A DNA stretch of 5,381 nt from an uncultured Butyricicoccus sp. (GCA_959018045.1 CAUEJN010000085.1:1-5381); one strand, 5' to 3'; shown: positions 1-5,381, counted from the first letter of the stretch. Notes: generated by a model from the sequence alone, not told the origin. Numbers and translations are program-made.

Positions 1-137
1 GGGGGAGAGAGAATCAATACGTTCATCGTGGGGACGTATACCGATTTGGCGGTATCGCCCCAAAACGGATGATTCAGCCGAACATTCGGAAAACGGATGC
101 AATCGGCTGTCTGGAAAGATTCGAGGAATATCGTATT
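1..137. other. Upstream flank with inverted repeats; no identified gene
   Basis: No recognisable gene lies here. One frame is open from the window edge to a TGA at 70-72 and could be the last 23 codons of an upstream gene, but the peptide resembles nothing I know. The stretch is rich in symmetry. Arms at 41-49 and 60-68 pair with one A-A mismatch. The 7-mer CAGCCGA at 75-81 pairs exactly with TCGGCTG at 103-109. A short palindromic hairpin lies at 78-89. The 10-mer AAAACGGATG occurs at 62-71 and again at 90-99. I see no convincing -35/-10 pair and no T-tract after a hairpin, so it is neither a clear promoter nor a clear terminator. It could be an RNA leader for the following gene. Confidence 0.4.
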
Positions 138-578
138 ATGGATCAGATCACTTTTGTATATACCGGAAATACCTGCCGCAGTCCGATGGCAGAGGGGTTG
201 TTCCGTGCGCTGGACGGCGAGACGCGCACCGGCTTGACCGCGCAGTCGGCAGGTCTGTTTGCACATGACGGCCTGCCGGCTTCGGAAAATGCAGTCAAGG
301 CAGCGGCTGAGCTGGGCGCAGACCTGTCCCAGCATCATGCCCGTCAGCTGACCCCGGAGATGGCCAGAGAGGCCAAGTATCTGGTGTGCATGACGGCTAC
401 GCACTATGATCGACTGGTCGAAGCGCTGCCGTGGGCGGAGGATAAGGTGTTCACCCTGTCGCCGGTGGATGTCGCCGATCCTTTTGGCGGTGACCTTGCC
501 ACCTATCGCGCGTGCGCGGCACAGATCAAGGATGCAGTCGGTGCGCTGATCGGCAATCTGGAGAAAGGACGCGCATGA
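138..578 (+). CDS. YwlE-type protein-arginine phosphatase homologue (LMW-PTP fold), catalytic Cys replaced by Tyr
   Basis: The 146-residue cytoplasmic protein has the length and fold signature of low-molecular-weight protein phosphatases. The N-terminal P-loop reads YTGNTCRS (residues 8-15), and the C-terminal general-acid motif DPF is at 114-116. In YwlE the P-loop is CTGNTCRS. Its Thr (here T12), together with DPF, marks phospho-arginine rather than phospho-tyrosine specificity, so by family this protein would remove arginine phosphates added by McsB-type kinases. The oddity is residue 8: the nucleophilic Cys is Tyr (codon TAT, 159-161), one G-to-A change from TGT. C13, R14, S15 and D114 remain. 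As read, it should be catalytically dead, unless the base is an error. I chose the ATG at 138 because GAGGA (123-127) precedes it and the family motif begins right after it. The in-frame ATG at 69 has no Shine-Dalgarno and would add 23 unrelated residues. The stop overlaps the rimI start (ATGA, 575-578), implying translational coupling. The family assignment is firm; activity is doubtful. Confidence 0.88.
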   Translation: MDQITFVYTGNTCRSPMAEGLFRALDGETRTGLTAQSAGLFAHDGLPASENAVKAAAELGADLSQHHARQLTPEMAREAKYLVCMTATHYDRLVEALPWAEDKVFTLSPVDVADPFGGDLATYRACAAQIKDAVGALIGNLEKGRA

Positions 579-1027
579 GTCAGATTCAGATTGTTCCGAT
601 GGACGAGCGTCATTTGCCTGCACTGGCCGAGATCGAGCGGGCGTGCTTTCACGCACCGTGGAGCGAGAACGCACTGCGGGAAGAGCTCGGAAAAGGTCTG
701 TTTCTGGTCGCAGAGGATGAAAACCAGACCGTGTGCGGCTATGTCGGCTGTCAGACCGTGCTCGATGAGGGATATATTACAAACGTCGCGGTCTCGCCTG
801 ATTTTCGCCGTCAGGGCATTGGCCGTCTGCTCATCCAGACTCTGACCGAGCGGGCGCAGCAGGCACAGCTTGCGTTTGTAACGCTCGAGGTGCGTGCGTC
901 CAACGATCCGGCAATCGCGCTGTATACCGCGGCCGGATATGAACCGGTTGGACGACGCAAAAATTTTTACCGCTCACCCACAGAGGACGCGATTTTGATG
1001 ACCTTACAACTGCGTGATGCAACGTGA
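575..1027 (+). CDS. rimI: Ribosomal protein S18-alanine N-acetyltransferase (GNAT family)
   Basis: This 150-residue GNAT enzyme uses acetyl-CoA to acetylate an N-terminal alanine, classically that of ribosomal protein S18. The sequence shows the RimI-style N-terminal segment CFHAPWS (residues 24-30), the core strand ITNVAVSP (68-75) and the acetyl-CoA pyrophosphate loop RRQGIG (78-83). The C-terminal signature LEVRASN (104-110) leads into ALYTAAGYEPVGRRKNFY. E105 and Y117 have the same spacing as catalytic Glu103 and Tyr115 of E. coli RimI, so it should be active. The closing EDAILMTLQL is also typical of the family. The start at 575 fits the protein family length, has the purine-rich stretch GAGAAAGGA (561-569) in front, and shares ATGA with the upstream stop. 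An earlier in-frame ATG at 512 lies inside the upstream gene and is not needed. Closeness to tsaD is a common Firmicute arrangement and supports RimI over an unspecified GNAT protein. Confidence 0.9.
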   Translation: MSQIQIVPMDERHLPALAEIERACFHAPWSENALREELGKGLFLVAEDENQTVCGYVGCQTVLDEGYITNVAVSPDFRRQGIGRLLIQTLTERAQQAQLAFVTLEVRASNDPAIALYTAAGYEPVGRRKNFYRSPTEDAILMTLQLRDAT

Positions 1028-1029
1028 AA

Positions 1030-1040
1030 GGGGAGGAGGA
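1030..1040 (+). promoter_or_regulatory. Strong tandem Shine-Dalgarno before the small ORF
   Basis: The run GGGGAGGAGGA lies just after the rimI stop. It offers two overlapping anti-16S matches, GGGAGG (six bases from the ATG at 1043) and AGGAGG (three bases from it). A site this strong is the main reason to believe the short ORF downstream is, or once was, translated. Confidence 0.6.
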
Positions 1041-1042
1041 TC

Positions 1043-1147
1043 ATGTTGTTTAACAAGCGGGAAGTGTTTGTAAGTCATTCCGAGCGTGACCTGTACCAAA
1101 TGCAGCATGCACTCGAGCAGGCGCACCATGTGATTGGACGGTGCTGA
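1043..1147 (+). CDS. Small 34-residue ORF, probably a truncated small protein
   Basis: The ORF encodes MLFNKREVFVSHSERDLYQM followed by 14 more residues ending in IGRC. It starts 15 bases after the rimI stop behind a very strong ribosome binding site. The opening (MLFNK-E-V-hydrophobic, then a charged helix) recalls, from memory only, short clostridial proteins of about 70-80 residues with an N-terminal strand-helix unit. If so, this copy is cut short after the first helix, with only 30 bases left before tsaD. A second frame stays open through the end (GCA at 1123 to TAG at 1165-1167), which would fit a frameshift or internal deletion. There is no signal peptide, membrane segment or metal-binding motif. 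It may instead be a genuine micro-protein, or may serve only to carry ribosomes from rimI to tsaD. I do not recognise a function. Confidence 0.45.
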   Translation: MLFNKREVFVSHSERDLYQMQHALEQAHHVIGRC

Positions 1148-1177
1148 TCGTCCGCATACTAAACTAGAGGAGACTGT

Positions 1178-2206
1178 ATGAAGATTTTAGCAATCGAGTC
1201 GTCCTGCGATGAGACCGCGGCGGCGGTCATCGAGGATGGACGCAAGATTTTATCCAATATCATCGACTCGCAGGTCGAGACACACGCGCTGTACGGCGGT
1301 GTCGTACCCGAGATCGCTTCGCGCCGTCACATGGAAGCGGTTGTGCGCGTGACCGAATGTGCACTGAAACAGGCAGGCATGCAGGCGGATGAGGTGGACG
1401 CGGTCGCTGCGACCTGCGCGCCGGGACTCATCGGCGCGGTGCTGGTCGGTGCAAACTTCGGCAAATCGCTGGCGTTCTCGCTGGGCAAGCCGTTTATTCC
1501 CGTGCACCATATCCGCGGACATATCGCGGCCAATTATCTGGAATTTCCCGACCTGAAACCGCCCTTTTTGACGCTGGTGGCCTCGGGTGGTCACTCGCTG
1601 ATCGTGCTGGTGCGCGATTACACCGACTTTGAGATTTTGGGCGGCACCAGAGATGATGCAGCAGGCGAGGCATTTGACAAGGTTGCGCGTGTGTTGGGTG
1701 TCGGCTATCCGGGCGGCCCCAAGATCGACAAGATGGCAGTCGGTGGCGACCCGAATGCGTACAAGCTGCCGGTCAGCCACGTCAAGGATGCACCGATGGA
1801 CTTTTCGTTCTCTGGACTCAAGACCGCGGTCATCAACCTTGCGCACAATGCCGAGCAGAAGGGGGAGACCATCGACAAATCCGGTCTGGCGGCTTCGTTC
1901 TGCCGTGCGGTGGTCGATACATTGGTGCCCAGACTGGCGCACGCGATTGACGAGACTGGCGTTAAGCATGTCGTCTGTGCAGGCGGTGTTGCGGCGAACT
2001 CCTGGCTGCGTCAGGCACTGACTGACATGGCAAAAAGCAAGCGCGTGCATCTGTATCTGCCGCCGCTCTCGCTGTGCGGTGACAATGCGGCGATGATCGG
2101 TGCGCAGGCGTATTACGAGTTTTTGGCCGGCCATCTGGGCACAACCGCCCAGAATGCCTTTGCAACCGCTGAGATCAGCGAAGAGGTCTGTCGAAAAATC
2201 CGCTGA
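1178..2206 (+). CDS. tsaD: tRNA N6-threonylcarbamoyladenosine transferase, catalytic subunit
   Basis: TsaD transfers the threonylcarbamoyl group from threonylcarbamoyl-AMP to A37 of tRNAs that read ANN codons, working with TsaB and TsaE. At 342 residues it is full length for the Kae1/TsaD/YgjD family. Visible landmarks run in order: IESSCDETAAAV near the N-terminus; the metal-binding VHHIRGH with H111 and H115, at the same positions as in E. coli; the SGGHS loop at 136-140; TRDDAAGEAFDKVARVLG (157-174), followed by GYPGGP; FSFSGLKTA (209-217); the nucleotide-binding CAGGVAANSWLR (267-278); and LCGDNAAMIGA (299-309), where D302 is the third metal ligand. No key residue is missing. The ATG is preceded by AGAGGAG (1166-1172) at five bases. 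It follows rimI and the small ORF and is probably cotranscribed with them. TsaB and TsaE genes are not in the window, so they must be encoded elsewhere. No terminator is evident downstream. Confidence 0.97.
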   Translation: MKILAIESSCDETAAAVIEDGRKILSNIIDSQVETHALYGGVVPEIASRRHMEAVVRVTECALKQAGMQADEVDAVAATCAPGLIGAVLVGANFGKSLAFSLGKPFIPVHHIRGHIAANYLEFPDLKPPFLTLVASGGHSLIVLVRDYTDFEILGGTRDDAAGEAFDKVARVLGVGYPGGPKIDKMAVGGDPNAYKLPVSHVKDAPMDFSFSGLKTAVINLAHNAEQKGETIDKSGLAASFCRAVVDTLVPRLAHAIDETGVKHVVCAGGVAANSWLRQALTDMAKSKRVHLYLPPLSLCGDNAAMIGAQAYYEFLAGHLGTTAQNAFATAEISEEVCRKIR

Positions 2207-2222
2207 GACGGCAAAATATTTC

Positions 2223-2251
2223 TGGTAAATTGTGCTGAAATGCGGTACAAT
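2223..2251 (+). promoter_or_regulatory. Candidate sigma-A promoter for acn-icd
   Basis: A good -10 match, TACAAT, lies at 2246-2251. The hexamer TGGTAA at 2223-2228, 17 bases upstream, matches only three of six -35 positions. The DNA just before it is A/T-rich (around 2212-2220), unlike the surrounding genes. Transcription would start near 2258, giving a leader of about 180 bases. The weak -35 suggests either an activator or a modest promoter. Read-through from tsaD is also possible because no terminator separates them. Confidence 0.4.
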
Positions 2252-2305
2252 AATAAAAGGTTTTGCGCTTTGCGACAAAGTCTCATTTGATAAAAACGAT
2301 TTGGG

Positions 2306-2333
2306 CACGGAGAAAACCGGTGTTTTCTTCGTG
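2306..2333 (+). repeat. 12-bp inverted repeat (hairpin) in the acn leader
   Basis: Arms 2306-2317 and 2322-2333 are complementary at all twelve positions, with one G-U wobble, around the tetraloop CGGT. It is the strongest stem in the leader. It is followed by GGAGAAGG, not by T residues, so it is not a standard terminator for tsaD. The right arm could instead pair weakly with GAAG at 2336-2339, giving a mutually exclusive small hairpin. Confidence 0.7.
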
Positions 2334-2360
2334 GAGAAGGCTGTGGAAGCCGCCATTTTG

Positions 2361-2408
2361 CTGCGTTTTCGGAAAAATGCAGGGCACGGCGTGTTTTACA
2401 CCCGTGTC
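2361..2408 (+). repeat. Two abutting hairpins just upstream of the acn ribosome binding site
   Basis: The first stem pairs 2361-2369 with 2374-2382 (nine pairs, one G-U, loop CGGA). The second starts on the next base: 2383-2389 pairs with 2402-2408 (seven pairs, one G-U), then a single unpaired C at 2390, then GTGT (2391-2394) with ACAC (2398-2401) around a TTT loop. With no gap between the stems they could stack coaxially. The second ends 12 bases before AAGGAG, close enough to influence ribosome access. Confidence 0.6.
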
Positions 2409-2438
2409 AGGGACAAAAACAAGGAGCGATTTGATATC

Positions 2439-4358
2439 ATGGGCATGACGATTGCAGAAAAAATCCTGAAAGCACATCTGGTGGATGGCGAGATGGTCAA
2501 GGGCGAGGAGATCGGTCTTCGCATTGACCAGACGCTGACCCAGGATGCGACCGGCACGATGGCTTACCTGCAATTTGAGGCAATGGGCGTCGATCAGGTC
2601 AAGACCGAGCGCTCGGTGGCCTACATCGATCACAACACCTTACAGTCCGGTTTTGAGAACGCGGACGACCATAAGTACATCGGCACCGTGGCCAAGAAGC
2701 ACGGCATCTACTACTCCAAGGCGGGCAACGGTATCTGCCATCAGGTACACCTCGAACGCTTCGGCGCACCGGGCAAGACCCTGATCGGTTCGGACTCCCA
2801 CACCCCGACCGGCGGCGGTATCGGCATGCTGGCTTTCGGCGCAGGCGGTCTGGATGTCGCAGTCGCAATGGGCGGCGGCGCATACTACATTCCGATGCCG
2901 AAGATGGTTCGCGTCACGCTGACCGGTAAGCTGAAGCCCTGGGTTGCAGCAAAGGATATTATTCTGGACGTACTGCGTCAGATGACCGTCAAGGGCGGCG
3001 TCGGCAAGATTGTGGAGTACGCAGGCCCCGGCGTTGCAACGCTGTCGGTTCCTGAGCGTGCAACCATCACCAACATGGGTGCAGAGCTGGGTGCAACCAC
3101 GTCTATTTTCCCGTCTGACGAAGTGACCCGTGCATTCCTCAAGGCACAGGGACGCGAAGAGGTCTATGTACCGCTGGCATCTGATCCGGACGCGGTTTAC
3201 GATGAAGAATACACGGTCGATCTCGACAATCTGGTTCCGCTGGCAGCCATGCCGCACATGCCGGACAATGTAAAGCCGGTTTCCGAGATCGGTGAGATCA
3301 AGGTCAACCAGTGCTGCATCGGTTCGTGCACCAACTCTTCTTACTATGATATGATGAAGGTTGCAGCCATCCTCAAGGGCAAGCATGTACATCCCGACGT
3401 TTCGCTGACCATCAGCCCGGGTTCCATGCAGGTATTCAACATGCTCGCAAAGAATGGTGCGCTGTCCGACATCATCGCAGCCGGTGCGCGTATCCTCGAG
3501 TGCGCTTGCGGCCCCTGCATCGGCATGGGTCAGTCGCCCGAGTCGGCAGGCGTATCGCTGCGTACCTTTAACCGTAACTTCGAGGGTCGTTCTGGTACCC
3601 AGGACGCACAGATTTATCTGGTTTCTCCTGAGGTTGCAGCCGCTTCGGCACTGACCGGTGTGCTGACCGACCCGCGTACGCTGGGTGAGGCGCCCGAGAT
3701 CCAGATGCCCGAGCACTTTGACATCAATGACAGCATGATTATCCCGCCCGCAGAAGATCCGTCCACGGTCGAAGTACGCCGCGGTCCGAACATCAAGCCG
3801 TTCCCGCTCGGTCACGAGCTGGAAGACAGCTATGCCGGCAAGATCGTTCTCAAGACCGAGGACAACATCACGACCGACCACATTCTGCCCGCAGGCTCTA
3901 AGCTGCTGCCGTATCGTTCGAATATCCCGTACTACTCCAACTACTGCTTCATCAACGTCGATCCCAAGTTCCCGGCTCGCTGCCAGGAGCAGGGCGGCGG
4001 CGTGATCGTCGGCGGTGCAAACTATGGTCAGGGTTCGTCCCGTGAGCATGCTGCACTCGTTCCGCTCTATCTGGGCGTACGCGCTGTGCTGACCAAGTCC
4101 TTTGCACGTATCCACAAGGCAAATCTGGTTAACTCGGGTATCATCCCGCTGACCTTTGCCGATCCGGCAGATTACGACAAGATCAATCTGGGAGATGTCA
4201 TCTCTCTGCCCAACATCCGCGAGGAGATCGCGGCAGGCGGTCAGGTTACCGTTGTCTGCGGCGGCCGTACCTTCAAGGCAGATTGTGACGTTTCCGACCG
4301 TCAGCGCGGCGCATTGCTCGCAGGCGGCACCCTGAATTACGCAAAGAAGCAGCACTAA
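2439..4358 (+). CDS. acn: Aconitate hydratase (aconitase), 4Fe-4S enzyme
   Basis: The 639-residue cytoplasmic enzyme interconverts citrate and isocitrate through cis-aconitate. Its length fits the shorter aconitase group of Clostridia and Aquifex (about 640-660 residues), not the roughly 900-residue AcnA/CitB type. The substrate motif GSDSHTPT is at 117-124. The three cluster cysteines are C297 in GSCTN and C357 and C360 in CACGPC. The C-terminal swivel domain carries TTDHILPAGSK (478-488), GANYGQGSSREHA (526-538) with the catalytic SSRE serine region, and SFARIHKANLVNSGIIP (554-570). All essential residues appear present. I start at the ATG at 2439, because AAGGAG lies at 2421-2426 and homologues begin with a similar short lead into AEKIL; the ATG at 2445 is the alternative. 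The same frame stays open back to 2232, but that extension has no Shine-Dalgarno and no family similarity. Its stop overlaps the icd ribosome binding site, so the two are an operon. Codon choice looks like that of a highly expressed gene. Confidence 0.96.
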   Translation: MGMTIAEKILKAHLVDGEMVKGEEIGLRIDQTLTQDATGTMAYLQFEAMGVDQVKTERSVAYIDHNTLQSGFENADDHKYIGTVAKKHGIYYSKAGNGICHQVHLERFGAPGKTLIGSDSHTPTGGGIGMLAFGAGGLDVAVAMGGGAYYIPMPKMVRVTLTGKLKPWVAAKDIILDVLRQMTVKGGVGKIVEYAGPGVATLSVPERATITNMGAELGATTSIFPSDEVTRAFLKAQGREEVYVPLASDPDAVYDEEYTVDLDNLVPLAAMPHMPDNVKPVSEIGEIKVNQCCIGSCTNSSYYDMMKVAAILKGKHVHPDVSLTISPGSMQVFNMLAKNGALSDIIAAGARILECACGPCIGMGQSPESAGVSLRTFNRNFEGRSGTQDAQIYLVSPEVAAASALTGVLTDPRTLGEAPEIQMPEHFDINDSMIIPPAEDPSTVEVRRGPNIKPFPLGHELEDSYAGKIVLKTEDNITTDHILPAGSKLLPYRSNIPYYSNYCFINVDPKFPARCQEQGGGVIVGGANYGQGSSREHAALVPLYLGVRAVLTKSFARIHKANLVNSGIIPLTFADPADYDKINLGDVISLPNIREEIAAGGQVTVVCGGRTFKADCDVSDRQRGALLAGGTLNYAKKQH

Positions 4359-4363
4359 GGAGG
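4357..4363 (+). promoter_or_regulatory. Shine-Dalgarno of icd overlapping the acn stop codon
   Basis: AAGGAGG begins inside the acn TAA (4356-4358) and sits ten bases before the ATG at 4374. A ribosome terminating on acn is therefore placed at the icd initiation site, which implies coupled expression of the two enzymes. Confidence 0.75.
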
Positions 4364-4373
4364 ATTTGCAGAT

Positions 4374-5381
4374 ATGTTACCCGAAAAGACTCGTGAGCAG
4401 TTTGAAAAAGTAATCGAGAGCCAGCTGGCTCGCATTCAGGCGATGAAGGATCAGGGCGATTTTATTGATTATTCCAAGCTCGATAAGATCATCATCGGCG
4501 TTTGCGGCGGCGACGGCATCGGCCCGATGATCACCGGTATGGGTCAGCACGTCCTCGAGACGCTGCTGGCAGATAAGGTAAAGGCGGGCAAGGTTGAGTT
4601 CCGCGTCATCGATGGTTTGACCATCGAGCGCCGCGCTGAGCTGGGCTGCGCCATTCCGCCCGATACCATGGAAGAGCTCAAGGCTTGCCATGTTATCCTG
4701 AAGGGTCCCACCACGACTCCTCGTAAGGGCGATCCGTGGCCGAACGTCGAGTCGGCAAACGTTGCCATGCGTAAGGCACTCGACCTGTTCGCAAACGTGC
4801 GCCCGGTCAAGGTACCCGAGCTGGGCATCGACTGGACGTTCTACCGTGAGAATACCGAGGGCGGCTATGCAGTCGGCTCGCAGGGCGTACAGGTTGGCGA
4901 TGATCTGTTCATCGACTTCACGGTGGCTACCTCGCAGGGCTGCGAGCGTATCGCACGTCTGGCATTTGACTACGCACACAAGACCGGTAAGAACCGTGTA
5001 TCCTGTGTCACTAAGGCAAACATCATCAAGACCACCGACGGCAAGTTCCTGGATACCTGCCAGAAGGTTGCTGCTGAGTACCCGGACGTTGTATTCGATG
5101 ACTGGTACATTGATATCATGACTGCAAAGCTCATTGATGACAAGCGTCGCCGTGACTTTAAGGTATTCGTTCTGCCCAACCTGTACGGCGATATCATCAC
5201 CGACGAGGCGGCTGAGATTCAGGGCGGTGTTGGCACCGCAGGTTCTGCAAATATCGGTAAGCGCTACGCAATGTTCGAGGCAATTCACGGTTCTGCACCG
5301 CGTATGGTACAGGAAGGCCGTGCACAGTACGCCGATCCATCTTCGGTTCTGCGTGCATCGGTTATGCTGCTCGAGCATATC
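4374..5381 (+). CDS. icd: Isocitrate dehydrogenase, 3' end beyond the window
   Basis: This gene of the isocitrate/isopropylmalate dehydrogenase family oxidatively decarboxylates isocitrate to 2-oxoglutarate. The first 336 residues are present and the reading frame is open at the window edge. Isocitrate-binding residues align well: S127 and N129 in ESANVAMRK, R133, R143 in FANVRP, R158 and Y165 in RENTEGGYA, K214 and N216 in VTKANI. Metal ligands are likely D247, D273 and D277 (YGDIITDEAA). The Ser-Asn pair and the ANVRP context favour isocitrate over isopropylmalate. An N-terminal lead of about 36 residues, helical and charged, precedes the dehydrogenase core (IIIGVCGGDGIGP). After the HGSAP loop, the positions that choose coenzyme (K344/Y345 in the NADP enzyme of E. 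coli, Asp-Ile in NAD enzymes) are R310 and M311, so NAD or NADP use cannot be called. Cotranscription with acn supports a role in making 2-oxoglutarate for glutamate. Confidence 0.9.
   Translation, partial: MLPEKTREQFEKVIESQLARIQAMKDQGDFIDYSKLDKIIIGVCGGDGIGPMITGMGQHVLETLLADKVKAGKVEFRVIDGLTIERRAELGCAIPPDTMEELKACHVILKGPTTTPRKGDPWPNVESANVAMRKALDLFANVRPVKVPELGIDWTFYRENTEGGYAVGSQGVQVGDDLFIDFTVATSQGCERIARLAFDYAHKTGKNRVSCVTKANIIKTTDGKFLDTCQKVAAEYPDVVFDDWYIDIMTAKLIDDKRRRDFKVFVLPNLYGDIITDEAAEIQGGVGTAGSANIGKRYAMFEAIHGSAPRMVQEGRAQYADPSSVLRASVMLLEHI

Larger units (their letters stand above)
2258..2438 (+). promoter_or_regulatory. Structured 5' leader of aconitase (multi-hairpin RNA, unassigned)
   Basis: This stretch between tsaD and acn has no supportable gene but can fold into consecutive hairpins. 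In order: 5 bp at 2268-2280 (loop CGA); 12 bp with one G-U at 2306-2333 (loop CGGT); 4 bp at 2339-2351; 9 bp with one G-U at 2361-2382 (loop CGGA); and 7+4 bp with a single bulged C at 2383-2408 (loop TTT). The last two abut exactly. The acn ribosome binding site AAGGAG follows at 2421-2426. No hairpin has a downstream T-tract, so classic intrinsic termination is unlikely. Control of translation initiation, mRNA stability or protein binding fits better. It matches no riboswitch class I can recognise. Pairing was worked out by eye without energy calculation, so the fold is inference. Confidence 0.45.

Noticed and set aside
1..72. C-terminal tail of an upstream threonylcarbamoyl-AMP synthase or tsaB gene
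   Set aside because: A frame is open to TGA at 70-72, but its 23 residues do not resemble the ends of these proteins, and the frame is too short to judge.
69..137. A 23-residue N-terminal extension of the phosphatase
   Set aside because: No ribosome binding site before the ATG at 69; family proteins start right at the P-loop strand, matching the ATG at 138.
174..176. The second P-loop cysteine (C13) serving as replacement nucleophile in the phosphatase
   Set aside because: In LMW-PTP enzymes this Cys sits next to the Arg and is a redox partner; P-loop geometry does not place it for in-line attack on the phosphate.
2306..2333. Rho-independent terminator of tsaD
   Set aside because: The stem is strong, but the following bases are GGAGAAGG rather than a T-tract.
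1250..2356. A 368-codon minus-strand open frame over tsaD
   Set aside because: Shadow of tsaD; no domain, and it runs into the hairpin-rich leader.
2232..2438. A 69-codon N-terminal extension of aconitase
   Set aside because: No Shine-Dalgarno at the first ATG, no similarity to aconitases, it overlaps the promoter-like sequence, and AAGGAG precedes the ATG at 2439.
2640..4355. A 571-codon open frame on the minus strand covering nearly all of acn
   Set aside because: It mirrors the acn frame, has no recognisable domain, and arises because acn avoids codons that read as stops on the other strand. The plus-strand aconitase motifs are decisive.
4377..5378. A 333-codon minus-strand open frame opposite icd
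   Set aside because: Same cause: strong codon bias in a highly expressed gene. The peptide is Cys- and Leu-rich without family similarity.

Overview
The window reads as chromosomal DNA from a moderately GC-rich anaerobic Firmicute. Order Oscillospirales, perhaps Butyricicoccus- or Agathobaculum-like, is my guess from protein style and gene content; no taxonomic search was possible. All genes are on the + strand, tightly packed, with strong purine-rich ribosome binding sites.

Bases 1-137 hold no gene I can identify. They contain inverted repeats and a 10-base direct repeat. Bases 138-2206 form a maintenance/translation cluster. It begins with a YwlE-type protein-arginine phosphatase homologue (138-578), overlapped by 4 bases by rimI (575-1027), the ribosomal-protein N-acetyltransferase. 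A 34-codon ORF with a very strong Shine-Dalgarno follows (1043-1147) and looks like a truncated small protein. The cluster ends with tsaD (1178-2206), the catalytic subunit of tRNA t6A synthesis. The usual partner tsaB is not in the window.

A gene-free stretch (2207-2438) separates tsaD from the second unit. It holds a plausible promoter near 2223-2251 and then a run of hairpins. I read it as a structured 5' leader of aconitase. The second unit is aconitate hydratase (2439-4358) followed after 15 bases by an isocitrate dehydrogenase gene (4374 to the window edge, 3' end missing). The acn stop codon overlaps the icd ribosome binding site. Together these enzymes convert citrate to isocitrate and then 2-oxoglutarate, the oxidative arm of the TCA cycle that anaerobes use to make glutamate. 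Their codon use looks like that of highly expressed genes.

Three points deserve a second look. First, the arginine-phosphatase homologue has Tyr where the family has its catalytic Cys, although the rest of the active site is intact. Second, the aconitase leader carries consecutive well-formed hairpins, one with an IRE-like bulged C and two sharing an identical octamer that allows alternative pairing. Third, the isocitrate dehydrogenase has an unusual Arg-Met pair at the coenzyme-discriminating positions.
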